From: Clostridiales bacterium
GTDB lineage: Bacteria > Bacillota > Clostridia > Lachnospirales > Lachnospiraceae
Direction of reading: 5' to 3'
Assembly: GCA_020860565.1 (NCBI GenBank)
Contig: JAJBUA010000067.1
Location: 1-64,000 of the forward strand
DNA length: 64,000 nt
Part shown: positions 42,030 to 50,574 of the stretch, piece by piece
Position numbering within the stretch: position 1 is the stretch's first letter
Layout of the letters: the number at the start of each line of letters is the position of its first letter
Translations under genes and position numbers: made by a program
The notes under the pieces: model-generated
What the model was told of the DNA's origin: nothing
What the model saw: only the letters and a program-made list of their open reading frames with translations
Databases searched by the model: none

Positions 42030-43904
42030 TTACACGGTTTCGACGTCCAGCGCCCGGATCGCGTTAAGTACCGCGATCACCATCACTCCGACATCCGCAA
42101 AAATCGCCATCCACATATTTGCGTAACCGACCGCCCCGAGGATCAGGCAGAGAGCCTTGATGCCAATCGCAAAATAAATATTCTGATAGACGATCCCGAT
42201 ACATTTACGGGAAATGCGGATCGCCTTGGAGATCTTAAGCGGATCATCGTCCATCAGCACGATATCCGCAGCCTCAATCGCTGCATCCGAGCCCATCGCA
42301 CCCATCGCGATCCCGATATCCGCCCGGGAAAGCACCGGCGCGTCGTTGATCCCGTCGCCGACAAAAGCCACCTTTTCCCGGCTGCCCTTTGCCGCGAGAA
42401 CCTTTTCCAGCGCGTTCACCTTATCCGATGGCAGCAGCTCGGCATGAACCTCGTCAATACTCAGCTGTGCGGCCACTGCTTCCGCGGCCTCTCTGCGGTC
42501 GCCGGTCAGCATAACGGTTTTCCTGACTCCGGAATTTTTCAGCGCATATACCGCTTCCTTCGCATGAGACTTCAACCGGTCAGAAATCCGGATCCAGCCG
42601 GCATAGACGCCGTCAACGGCGATATGTACCAGTGTTCCCTGACCCGTGCATGCTTCCGGTTCGACGCCTTCCCGACGCATCAGGCCATCATTTCCAGCCG
42701 CGACCCGCCTGCCGTCCACCTTCGCGCAGACGCCGTTGCCGCTGATTTCCTCCACATCCGTGACACGGGCCGGATCTGCCGTCTTACCATATGCCCTTTT
42801 CAGGCTCTTACTGATCGGATGAGTCGAATAGCTCTCCGCCAGCGCCGCGTACTCCAGCAGCTGAGTCTCATCCATACCGGACGGGTGTGTCTCCGTCACC
42901 TCAAATACACCCTGTGTCAGTGTGCCGGTCTTGTCGAATACCACATATTTTGTTTCCGATAAAGCCTCCAGATAATTGGATCCTTTCACCAGCACGCCCT
43001 GTCTGCTTGCCCCGCCGATCCCCGCAAAGAAGCTCAGCGGGATACTGATGACCAGCGCGCAAGGGCAGCTGATTACAAGGAATGTCAACGCACGGAAAAT
43101 CCAGTCTCCCCATTCCGGAGCCAGTCCCATCGCAAACATCCGCACCAGCGGCGGAAAGATCGCCAGCGCAACCGCGCCATAGCACACCGCCGGCGTATAA
43201 TAATGGGCAAACCGCGAAATAAAATTCTCAGAACGGGACTTCCTTGAACTCGCATTTTCCACCAGTTCCAGGATTCTCGATACCGTAGACTCGCCAAACT
43301 CGCGGGTCGTACGTATCTTCAGGACTCCATTTAAATTAATGCAGCCGCTGATTACTTCATCACCGACCCCGGCTGACCGCGGCACACTCTCCCCCGTCAA
43401 TGCACTGGTATCCAGAGACGCTTTCCCCTCTGTCACCACGCCGTCGATCGGGATCTTTTCTCCCGGCTGTACTACGATCACCGTACCCACCGCGACCTCA
43501 TCCGGATCCGCCTGCTCCAGTCCGCCGTCTGCAGTCTCGATATTGGCATAATCCGGGCGAATGTCCATCAGCTGGCTGATATTGCGCCGACTCCTGCCGA
43601 CCGCGCAGCTCTGAAAGAGTTCGCCGATCTGATAAAAAAGCATAACGGCCACGCCTTCCCGGTATTCGCCCAGCGCAATCGCCCCGACTGTCGCAACCGC
43701 CATCAGAAAGTTCTCATCAAATACCTGATGATTGCGGATCCCCTTTCCCGCTTTCAGCAGGATATCATGACCGATCATAAGATAAGGAACCATGTAGAGA
43801 ATAAACTTGAAGACACCATCAACCGGCAGACATTCGATGCCAATCATCAGAACCGCCGCCGCGATAATCCTCTTTAAAACTTTTTTCTGCTTTTTATTCA
43901 TCAC
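42030..43904 (-). CDS. P1B-type heavy-metal-transporting ATPase
   Basis: This 624-residue ATPase exports soft divalent metals (Zn/Cd/Pb type). It has the transmembrane metal motif SCPCALV, the phosphorylation site DKTGTLT, the HP motif (STHPIS), GDGINDAPVL, and eight predicted helices. It lacks the usual N-terminal HMA domain, which is encoded by the gene just upstream. The SCPCAL plus CadC-like regulator favours Cd/Zn/Pb over copper. It starts 19 bases after the HMA gene. Confidence 0.94.
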   Translation of the reverse strand: MMNKKQKKVLKRIIAAAVLMIGIECLPVDGVFKFILYMVPYLMIGHDILLKAGKGIRNHQVFDENFLMAVATVGAIALGEYREGVAVMLFYQIGELFQSCAVGRSRRNISQLMDIRPDYANIETADGGLEQADPDEVAVGTVIVVQPGEKIPIDGVVTEGKASLDTSALTGESVPRSAGVGDEVISGCINLNGVLKIRTTREFGESTVSRILELVENASSRKSRSENFISRFAHYYTPAVCYGAVALAIFPPLVRMFAMGLAPEWGDWIFRALTFLVISCPCALVISIPLSFFAGIGGASRQGVLVKGSNYLEALSETKYVVFDKTGTLTQGVFEVTETHPSGMDETQLLEYAALAESYSTHPISKSLKRAYGKTADPARVTDVEEISGNGVCAKVDGRRVAAGNDGLMRREGVEPEACTGQGTLVHIAVDGVYAGWIRISDRLKSHAKEAVYALKNSGVRKTVMLTGDRREAAEAVAAQLSIDEVHAELLPSDKVNALEKVLAAKGSREKVAFVGDGINDAPVLSRADIGIAMGAMGSDAAIEAADIVLMDDDPLKISKAIRISRKCIGIVYQNIYFAIGIKALCLILGAVGYANMWMAIFADVGVMVIAVLNAIRALDVETV

Positions 43905-43923
43905 CAGGTCTCCTCATTATCTG

Positions 43924-44142
43924 TCACATAAAGATCTCGCAGTCATCCTCGACTTTCTTACAGTTTGCAAGCACATCCTGCATCACTGCTTTTGCATTCG
44001 CTCCGTCCTCAAACTCGACCGTCATCTTCAGCGCCATAAAATTCACTACCGCGTCCTTCACCCCGGCTGTCTTCTTTGTGGCCTCCTCCATCTTGTTCGC
44101 ACAATTCGCGCAGTCAACATCAATCTTGTACGTTTTCTTCAT
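43924..44142 (-). CDS. HMA-domain metal-binding protein
   Basis: This 72-residue ferredoxin-like HMA protein has the metal motif VDCANCANKME. It ends with a second Cys and Asp-rich tail (CKKVEDDCEIF) that may aid Zn/Cd binding. It is most likely a chaperone or detached sensor domain for the ATPase downstream. The ATG at 44142 was chosen because GAGGAGG lies upstream, and because the open frame before it contains the operator-like palindrome. Confidence 0.88.
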   Translation of the reverse strand: MKKTYKIDVDCANCANKMEEATKKTAGVKDAVVNFMALKMTVEFEDGANAKAVMQDVLANCKKVEDDCEIFM

Positions 44143-44184
44143 TGTGGTAACATCCTCCTCATTTTTAATCTCGTTCATTTTTTC

Positions 44185-44242
44185 ATATGAGCAATCATTC
44201 ATATTTATAGGACTATTCTACCACACAGGAAAGGATTGTCAA
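44185..44242 (-). promoter_or_regulatory. Promoter and ArsR-type operator of the metal operon
   Basis: TTGACA (44242-44237) and TAGAAT (44220-44215) have a 16-base spacer. An inverted repeat ATATGA-8-TCATAT (44185-44204) lies just after the expected start point, where a CadC-like repressor would block elongation. The repeat size resembles known ArsR/SmtB sites. Confidence 0.65.
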
Positions 44243-44274
44243 GCATTATTTCGGGTTCTCATTATTTTCTCAGG

Positions 44275-45099
44275 TCACACGTCAGCTGACTGATTTGTAG
44301 TCTGTAACGTGATCACCACAACTTCCGGTGGGTTACATACCCGGAAGAGGAAATGATTGCCCAGACCGCGGCTGACGATCATCTGCTTTCCCCTTTCTGC
44401 AAAATATCCCGCATCATATTTCGGGAAAAGAGTCAGATCCGGCGAAAGCACTCCGCCCAGATACGGGATGCGCAGGATCCCGCCGTGGATATGCCCGGAC
44501 AGGGTCAGATCGGCTCCCCAGTCGCGGTATGACGGAAAATACAGGGGATTATGAGCAAGAAGAAGGTTAAAACAATCTTTCCCTGCCGTACCCAGCAATT
44601 CTTTCGTATCTTCCGCAGAAAAATATGCGCCCTTCCGGTATTCCCCCAGCGGATCCTTATAATAGACCATTCCCGTTGTGAGACCATAAAGCCGGATCAG
44701 CGAGCCTCGTCTGGATACCGTCTCCCGGCTGTTATCCAGCACATGAACTCCCTGTCCGCGCAGTTCACGCAGAAAATCGGGCGGAGTCATATCCGTCCGC
44801 AGCGTCTGCTCATGGTTGCCGATGCTGTAATAAACGGGGAAATCCTTCGTCAGTTTCCCGCATAAACGGAGCGCCCGTAAAGCCGCATCCCTGGTATTAT
44901 CCGCCATATCCCCGGTCATGGCGACCAGATCCGGATGGATTCCCTGCACTGCGCGGATCAGATTCTCATTTTTCCTTCCGAAAACTGCTCCATGCAGATC
45001 GGATAAATGCACGATCCGGTATCCGTCAAAGGCTGCCGGAAGTTTCTTTGAATGTATCGTATAATGACTGACCTGAAACTTTCTATTACTCTTCTTCAT
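44275..45099 (-). CDS. Calcineurin-like metallophosphoesterase (YkuE-type)
   Basis: This 274-residue phosphoesterase has the metal-binding motifs IVHLSDLHGAVFG, MTGDMADN, SIGNHE, and SGHIHGG. It belongs to the membrane-associated YkuE/YaeI-like branch, though no clear signal peptide is seen here. The substrate is unknown. Its ATG (45099) overlaps the end of the nucleotidyltransferase gene by 14 bases, so it may be translated from the same message as the toxin-antitoxin-like pair. That linkage may be accidental. Confidence 0.85.
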   Translation of the reverse strand: MKKSNRKFQVSHYTIHSKKLPAAFDGYRIVHLSDLHGAVFGRKNENLIRAVQGIHPDLVAMTGDMADNTRDAALRALRLCGKLTKDFPVYYSIGNHEQTLRTDMTPPDFLRELRGQGVHVLDNSRETVSRRGSLIRLYGLTTGMVYYKDPLGEYRKGAYFSAEDTKELLGTAGKDCFNLLLAHNPLYFPSYRDWGADLTLSGHIHGGILRIPYLGGVLSPDLTLFPKYDAGYFAERGKQMIVSRGLGNHFLFRVCNPPEVVVITLQTTNQSADV

Positions 45100-45895
45100 T
45101 GATATGTTCTTTCTTTTTCGATTCCTGAACAGCATCTGTTTGTTTTTTCATTTCCTTCAAATAAGCCAACACCGAAGATTTTTTCGCCCGACCTGTCTGC
45201 CGTTCTAAAATGATGTTTATATTTTCTGTTTTTATTCCCTCAGGATTTGTCCTCTGAAAATCCAACAAAACTTCTTTTGCCTGTATTTCGCTTTCCCTGA
45301 TTTGCGCATAAATCGATCCATATTTTCCTGTCTCCAGAATATTACGAATAAATGAAACCGAATCGTGTGGAACAAGATTCCAATTATCATACAAATTTTT
45401 AACAGCAGTATCGATCATCTCATAACTAACCGGCTTTCCTATCGCATCCTGTTCAGCAAGAATTCCCACGATATCCGAAAGGTCATTTTTATACTTTCTT
45501 CCTGCCATCAGTTTCATGGCAATCAGATATTCTCCGGTTATCATTCTCACACGAAGTACCTGATTAAAAGTTTTGTATGGGACAGAATACTGGCTAAGGC
45601 GGTGAGAGTAAGAATCTGTCTTCACAAAATCTGCATTTAACCATCCATTTGGCAGGCCAAAACGATCCCCTACATGGTTGATTGCATCTTTCATAATGGA
45701 AACCGCAGGGAGAATTGCATCAATGTCGGTGGTCATTTCCCGGAATCCATAGTTTTCAATGACAGCAGCACCGCCGATCAGAATAATCTCAACAGGAACA
45801 TTCTTACCTCCGAGTTTTTTATATTCTTTGGATAGTTCTTTCAAATATATGTCCAGATTTTCCTTAGTAAATATCTTACTATTTTCATTTGACAT
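45086..45895 (-). CDS. Nucleotidyltransferase-fold protein (AbiEii/DUF6036-like), putative toxin
   Basis: This 269-residue protein has the nucleotidyltransferase signature ILIGGAAVIENYGF followed by TTDIDAIL, giving the GG...DxD pattern of AbiEii/MenT-type enzymes. The family includes toxins that add nucleotides to tRNA, together with a YLIAMKLMAGR-like segment common in that group. Its start ATG overlaps the upstream HTH gene stop by 11 bases. The adjacent gene order and the strong self-regulated promoter suggest a toxin-antitoxin or abortive-infection pair. The exact family number is from memory and is tentative. Confidence 0.7.
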   Translation of the reverse strand: MSNENSKIFTKENLDIYLKELSKEYKKLGGKNVPVEIILIGGAAVIENYGFREMTTDIDAILPAVSIMKDAINHVGDRFGLPNGWLNADFVKTDSYSHRLSQYSVPYKTFNQVLRVRMITGEYLIAMKLMAGRKYKNDLSDIVGILAEQDAIGKPVSYEMIDTAVKNLYDNWNLVPHDSVSFIRNILETGKYGSIYAQIRESEIQAKEVLLDFQRTNPEGIKTENINIILERQTGRAKKSSVLAYLKEMKKQTDAVQESKKKEHINEEE

Positions 45896-46454
45896 TTCTG
45901 ATCTCACTTTCCACAATATTAAAGCGGATAAATTCCGGAATTGCGCTTTTGCAGGCCTCTTCTTTCGGTGTATCATCTTTTTCCACTGCACACAGCGCTA
46001 TAATACCTGCCGGATAAATCCTGTCAGCAAGTCTCTGCCCCCGCAAATCGTTATATTCCTCGCAGAGAGGCACATTGTTCTCTCTGCTGATATAATCCAC
46101 CATAGCCAGCAGATACAAACTTTCCGGATACCACTTTTTGCGGTAATAAATACGAATATCATTACTTTCCAGTGTTTCAATCAGAAAATTAATATCGCCC
46201 AGATTTTTCAATTTATGACATACATTACTTTTAAATAATTCAAAGGAACACCGTTCCTGATTCTCAGCTTCCAACAGTTCTTCCATTGACAGGTGAAGTT
46301 CCTGTGCAAGTCGATATACGGTCCCCGCACTGCATTTTGCAAGACTTGTTTTGCCGTTGCAAATGTCATTCAAAGTTGTATATGGAATATTGCTGCTTTT
46401 AGAAAGATAATATTTTGTCATGCCTCGTTCAGCAAGCAAATCTGTAATAATCAT
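45885..46454 (-). CDS. XRE-type HTH protein, putative antitoxin
   Basis: This 189-residue protein has an N-terminal XRE helix-turn-helix (about residues 1-60; KYYLSKSSNIPYTTLNDICNG). A C-terminal domain of about 125 residues is not recognised. GGAGG lies before the ATG. It is the first gene in an operon with a nucleotidyltransferase-fold protein. The palindrome within its promoter suggests that it represses its own transcription. It probably neutralises the downstream enzyme; alternatively it may be a simple regulator. Confidence 0.7.
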   Translation of the reverse strand: MIITDLLAERGMTKYYLSKSSNIPYTTLNDICNGKTSLAKCSAGTVYRLAQELHLSMEELLEAENQERCSFELFKSNVCHKLKNLGDINFLIETLESNDIRIYYRKKWYPESLYLLAMVDYISRENNVPLCEEYNDLRGQRLADRIYPAGIIALCAVEKDDTPKEEACKSAIPEFIRFNIVESEIRNVK

Positions 46455-46485
46455 AGCACCGTTCCTCCGTGAATGTTACAGCTTT

Positions 46486-46514
46486 ATTATAGCGGTATAC
46501 CGTTATAATGTCAA
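46486..46514 (-). promoter_or_regulatory. Consensus promoter with palindromic operator for the XRE/nucleotidyltransferase operon
   Basis: TTGACA (46514-46509) and TATAAT (46491-46486) are both perfect and separated by 17 bases. The spacer holds the perfect palindrome CGGTATACCG (46493-46502). This is a powerful promoter with an operator placed to exclude RNA polymerase. Confidence 0.85.
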
Positions 46515-46653
46515 CTCCGTGAGAACCATCGCACTCTATTTTATCTGACACGGTGAAATACAGTAAATAATCAATTCCAGACAACTGATCTTGGAAAAAC
46601 GGTTAATTTATAGTATACTAAAATTAAATGAAATGAAACAGCCGGAGGAAACC

Positions 46654-47310
46654 ATGAAAGCCGTAATTTTTGATATGGATGGTCTGATGATTGACAGCGA
46701 ACGCGTCACCTATGACGGATATGTCATAGAATTTAAAAAGCTGGGATATACCTACACCGAGGAGTTCTATAAAAAGCTTCTCGGCAAACGGATGCCTCAG
46801 ATCTATGAGATTCACCGCCAGGCATTTGGCAGGGATATTGATGCCGAAGGGATCTCCGCAAATGTTCACAAATATATGGCTGACCGCTTTGAAACTGAGG
46901 GTGTGCCGCTCAAAAGGGGGCTGATTGAACTTTTGCAGTATTTAAAGGCTCATGGCATCCGAACGGTCGTGGCGACTTCCTCGACAAGAGACCGGGTGGA
47001 TCATATCTTTGAACTGGCGCAAATCGCGGAGTATTTTGACGCATCTGTCTGCGGAGATGAGGTCACCCACAGCAAACCGCATCCGGAAACCTTCCTCAAA
47101 GCCTGTGAAAAGATCGGCGTCTCTCCCTCGGAGGCGATTATACTGGAGGACAGCGAAGCCGGCATCGAAGCTGCTTATCGCGGCCACATCCCGGTCATCT
47201 GCGTCCCGGATATGAAATATCCGGAACCGCAGTTTGAGCAGATGGCGTGGAAAATCGCCGGTTCGCTGCTGGATGTGAAGGATATTCTGGAAGAAAGCAT
47301 GTCTTCCTAA
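46654..47310 (+). CDS. HAD-superfamily phosphatase (beta-phosphoglucomutase-like)
   Basis: This 218-residue haloacid-dehalogenase-family enzyme has motif I VIFDMDGLMIDSE, motif II VVATSSTRD, a Lys in THSKPHPETF and motif III ILEDSEAGIEAA. The cap domain between motifs I and II is the C1 alpha-helical type seen in beta-phosphoglucomutases and sugar-phosphate phosphatases. The ATG at 46654 was chosen because GGAGG lies 6 bases upstream; the frame is open from 46591. The specific substrate is not known. It stands alone and faces the ROK gene tail-to-tail. Confidence 0.92.
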   Translation: MKAVIFDMDGLMIDSERVTYDGYVIEFKKLGYTYTEEFYKKLLGKRMPQIYEIHRQAFGRDIDAEGISANVHKYMADRFETEGVPLKRGLIELLQYLKAHGIRTVVATSSTRDRVDHIFELAQIAEYFDASVCGDEVTHSKPHPETFLKACEKIGVSPSEAIILEDSEAGIEAAYRGHIPVICVPDMKYPEPQFEQMAWKIAGSLLDVKDILEESMSS

Positions 47311-47371
47311 AATATCATCTCGCATTCGTTTCAGACAGAATATATTCAGCATTTTGATATCAGCGCATTTC

Positions 47372-47408
47372 GGCTCCCAATCTCCGGATTTTTCGGACGT
47401 CAGGAGCC
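47372..47408 (+). terminator. Hairpin between the HAD and ROK genes
   Basis: GGCTCC and GGAGCC flank an inner CCG/CGG pair, followed by ATTTTCTGTTT on the plus strand. It lies 60 bases after the HAD stop. Confidence 0.5.
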
Positions 47409-47459
47409 ATTTTCTGTTTGCTCCCAATGATACTTTCCCTATAATCCTTTCGCTTCTCA

Positions 47460-48887
47460 TTACTCCAGCGACATCGCACAGGTAACCACCATTCCCAGCA
47501 GCATATATTCTCTTACGTTCGTGATCAGAACAACTTCCGGGATATAGGCTCTTGGTATGTACTCCTCCAACTTCTTTATCAGAGAATCCGCGTGGATAAT
47601 CAGCTGGCTGGAGAGGACGATCAGTTCCGGCCCGAGGATAGAGATAAGGGTTGCCATAATCTGTGTTGCCAGCTGAACCGAGCCCTCCGGAGTCTTCCAG
47701 AGCGCGGCAAGCTCCGAGTTGCGGTAAAAGGGCAGATACTGCACCTCGCCCGCAACGTGATGCAGCCCGGTGATAATCTGCCCATTATGAATGCTTCCCA
47801 CCCCGCCGGATGAGCCGATCGACGGCTGAAAAAGCAGGGAGATCGAAGAATATCTGTCCTGAGAAGCATAATAACCGATCGCGATGCTGTTGGCATCATT
47901 TTCCAGAATTACTTTTTTGTGGTATTTCTCCGCTAGCATCCCGACCACATCCACATTATCAATTCCCCGTCCGAGCAGAGTTACCCGCCCCTCATCGATG
48001 ATGCCGGGCATCGCCAGCCCGATCACATCAATATCCGGCAAATGGGCAAAAACCGTGTCACAGATGTCATAAAGATCTGTCAGCGCAAGATGCCGTTTAA
48101 ACATATTCCCGTCATACAGAACGTGATTGGCCTTATCATATACCCGGTACGCGTAATGATACTGCCGTCCCTTTTCATCAATCAGCGCAATGGCCAGCGT
48201 CGACACATCGACATGGATATCCTGTTTCAGCAGCAGAGGCTGTGGTTTGAGGCGCACATCCTCTCCCAGAGCTTTCTTCTGATTTTTTCGTTCCAGATGA
48301 GGGCTGATCTCCTGCAGCAGCTTTCCCACATCGTACGCAGCAAAAATCTTCGTCGGGATCTTCAGCACGACCTGATCAGGCAGAATCTTTTTAATATCCT
48401 CATAAGCATAAAAGATCTGCGGCGCCAGCAGCACGATATCATACTGTCCGCCGACCTGGAAAAGTTCCCGGTAGGGAACCGCATGAAAATCATAATCCAG
48501 GGAAAGCAGCTGAACCGATTCATTTAACTTTGCGGCAAAAAAACCGGTCGTCAGGCCACTGGTACAGCACAGCAGGATCCGTGCGGTCGGCTTATTCGCC
48601 AGTTCGATCATTGCTTCCCGCATCTCCTCAAACAGATTGCAGGCATGTTCGAGTGTATGAATCTGAAAATGGAGGAAAAACTCATGCCGGTCCGTCCGGG
48701 TGTTCAGCACACTCAGCTGAATGATCTCCTTCGGATAAAAGGAAACCTCACCGCGGCAGTAATCTGTTTCCAGCACAATCGTGTCGGTTTCATTTTCCTC
48801 CCGGTACAGTTGATATTCCGGACTCGTCCGGGTCATAATCCAGTCCTGAAAAAGCTTCAGCTGTTCTTTTCTGGATGTTTCGTTCAT
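47460..48887 (-). CDS. PTS-IIB-like / ROK fusion protein, putative sugar-responsive regulator
   Basis: This 475-residue protein appears to combine two sugar-related modules. Residues about 100-195 resemble the cytosolic IIB fold of lactose/cellobiose PTS (ARILLCCTSGLTTGFFA, IVLLAPQIFYAYEDI), with a Cys pair where the phospho-Cys would lie. Residues about 225-475 form a ROK-family domain: VIGLAMPGIID, ILENDANSIAIG, SSGGVGSIHNGQI and HHVAGEVQYL. The usual ROK Cys-rich zinc motif is not evident, and no N-terminal winged helix was recognised in the first 90 residues. It could be a regulator or an atypical sugar kinase. The start at 48887 follows AGAGGAAG. Confidence 0.65.
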   Translation of the reverse strand: MNETSRKEQLKLFQDWIMTRTSPEYQLYREENETDTIVLETDYCRGEVSFYPKEIIQLSVLNTRTDRHEFFLHFQIHTLEHACNLFEEMREAMIELANKPTARILLCCTSGLTTGFFAAKLNESVQLLSLDYDFHAVPYRELFQVGGQYDIVLLAPQIFYAYEDIKKILPDQVVLKIPTKIFAAYDVGKLLQEISPHLERKNQKKALGEDVRLKPQPLLLKQDIHVDVSTLAIALIDEKGRQYHYAYRVYDKANHVLYDGNMFKRHLALTDLYDICDTVFAHLPDIDVIGLAMPGIIDEGRVTLLGRGIDNVDVVGMLAEKYHKKVILENDANSIAIGYYASQDRYSSISLLFQPSIGSSGGVGSIHNGQIITGLHHVAGEVQYLPFYRNSELAALWKTPEGSVQLATQIMATLISILGPELIVLSSQLIIHADSLIKKLEEYIPRAYIPEVVLITNVREYMLLGMVVTCAMSLE

Positions 48888-48932
48888 AAGATTCTCTTCC
48901 TCTCTCACATACAGTCAACATTTTTAAGCATC

Positions 48933-50321
48933 TTAGCACATTTCCCCGCTTCTCCCGGCAAAAAGCCTCCGCAGCTTCCCGATACAATGCCAGAACGCCG
49001 GAATCAGGAAACAATCCGCAAAGAGCCATGCTAACGGCGACCCAAAGCAAACCGCCGGATAACCAAACATCGGCACTCCCACAAATCCAACCAACCCCCG
49101 GGCAATCATCTCACAGACGCCTGCCAGAATCGCAAACGCCGAATACCCCATGCCCTGGATCGTAAAACGCCATCCATTGACAACTACCAGCAGGAAATAA
49201 CACAGCGAATTCGCTGACAGATACATATGCGCCTGACGAATCACCTCCGTCTCGCCCGCATCCACAAAGAGCAACGGCAGATAACCGCCAAAGGTAAACA
49301 GCACGATAAAAGCAGCCACCCCATAAATAATTCCCAGAACAGTCGCCGCCTTCACGCCCTGGATGATCCGGTCCACCTTGCCGGCTCCCACATTCTGTCC
49401 GGCATAAGTTGCCATCGTACCGCCCAGCGCGTCAAAGACACAGCAGCAGAAGAGATTAATCTTATCTCCCGCCGTAACAGACGCCACCGCGACTGCTCCC
49501 AGCGTATTAACCGCCGACTGCAGGATCACCGAACCGATCGCCGTGATCGAATACTGCAGTCCCATCGGGATTCCCATATTGCACAGATTCAGACACAGGC
49601 GTACGCGAAAAGCCGTCTCTCCTTCCTCAAACCGCAGAATCTCATACTTCTTTCTCATATAAATCAGGCACAGTACGCCCGAAGCCGCCTGAGAAATCAC
49701 AGTCGCGATCGCCGGTCCCGACACACCAAGTCCCAGCCAGCGGATCGTCACATAGTCCAGCACAATATTGACCAGTGAGGAAAAAACCAGAAAATACACC
49801 GGAGTCCGCGAGTCCCCCAGCGCCCGGATAATACTGGCCGTAACATTATAAAGATAGACCACCGGCATCCCCAGAAAAATAATGAAAATGTAGTGATACG
49901 CTCCCTGAATGATCGTCTCCGGCGTCCGCATCCAGACCAGGATCTTCCACGTGAGAGCGCCCACCACCACTGTCATCACCGCCGCAAAAGCGATACTGAG
50001 CCAGGCCGTATTCGCCACATACTGCCTCATCCCCCGGTAATCCCTGGCTCCGAATCTCTGCGCCACCGGAATCGCAAAGCCTGCGGTAACGCCGATAACA
50101 AATCCGTTAATCATAAAATTAATCGCCGCGGTCGATCCCACCGAAGCCAGCGCCTCCACGCCCAGAAACTTCCCCACGATCACCGTATCCACCATACTGT
50201 AAAACTGCTGAAACAAAATCCCCAGCAGCATCGGGAGCGCAAATCCCAGAATCTGCCTTAATGGATTCCCCTGCGTCATATCCCGCACCGCTGAAGCTGC
50301 CGGTTCTCTCTGACCTTTCAT
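48933..50321 (-). CDS. MATE-family efflux transporter
   Basis: This 462-residue membrane protein has twelve expected helices. Typical MATE segments are FYSMVDTVIVGKFLGVEALASVG near the start, GFAIPVAQRFGARDYR, SIIRALGDSRTPVYF and GQNVGAGKVDRI in the second half. It belongs to the NorM/DinF-like group; the substrate is unknown. It is divergent from a second MATE gene at 50575. The start is uncertain: ATG at 50321 is preferred for alignment with family members, since no strong ribosome site is seen. Confidence 0.88.
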   Translation of the reverse strand: MKGQREPAASAVRDMTQGNPLRQILGFALPMLLGILFQQFYSMVDTVIVGKFLGVEALASVGSTAAINFMINGFVIGVTAGFAIPVAQRFGARDYRGMRQYVANTAWLSIAFAAVMTVVVGALTWKILVWMRTPETIIQGAYHYIFIIFLGMPVVYLYNVTASIIRALGDSRTPVYFLVFSSLVNIVLDYVTIRWLGLGVSGPAIATVISQAASGVLCLIYMRKKYEILRFEEGETAFRVRLCLNLCNMGIPMGLQYSITAIGSVILQSAVNTLGAVAVASVTAGDKINLFCCCVFDALGGTMATYAGQNVGAGKVDRIIQGVKAATVLGIIYGVAAFIVLFTFGGYLPLLFVDAGETEVIRQAHMYLSANSLCYFLLVVVNGWRFTIQGMGYSAFAILAGVCEMIARGLVGFVGVPMFGYPAVCFGSPLAWLFADCFLIPAFWHCIGKLRRLFAGRSGEMC

Positions 50322-50495
50322 GATGACTCTATGATCCTTTCTCTCCCCAAATGCCATTCATTATATCACTCTGCATTTCTGACATACAAGATAAATTTTA
50401 AATTCGTAACTATTGCAAAACACAGGGGAAAGCTGATATACTGATTTTCAGCGATTTATTATAAGAATTATAATTCAAAATATGCCAATAAATTA

Positions 50496-50528
50496 GTTCC
50501 TGAGAGCATATTCTTTCCTCTCAGGAAC
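50496..50528 (+). repeat. Leader hairpin upstream of the second MATE gene
   Basis: A perfect eleven-base stem GTTCCTGAGAG / CTCTCAGGAAC with an 11-base loop lies 47 bases before the start of the plus-strand MATE gene. No U run follows, so it is not a standard terminator; it may act as an mRNA 5' stabiliser or an operator. Confidence 0.5.
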
Positions 50529-50574
50529 GGACGGTTCATCCGTCATATTCTAATCGCAGAAAAGAGAATCCATC

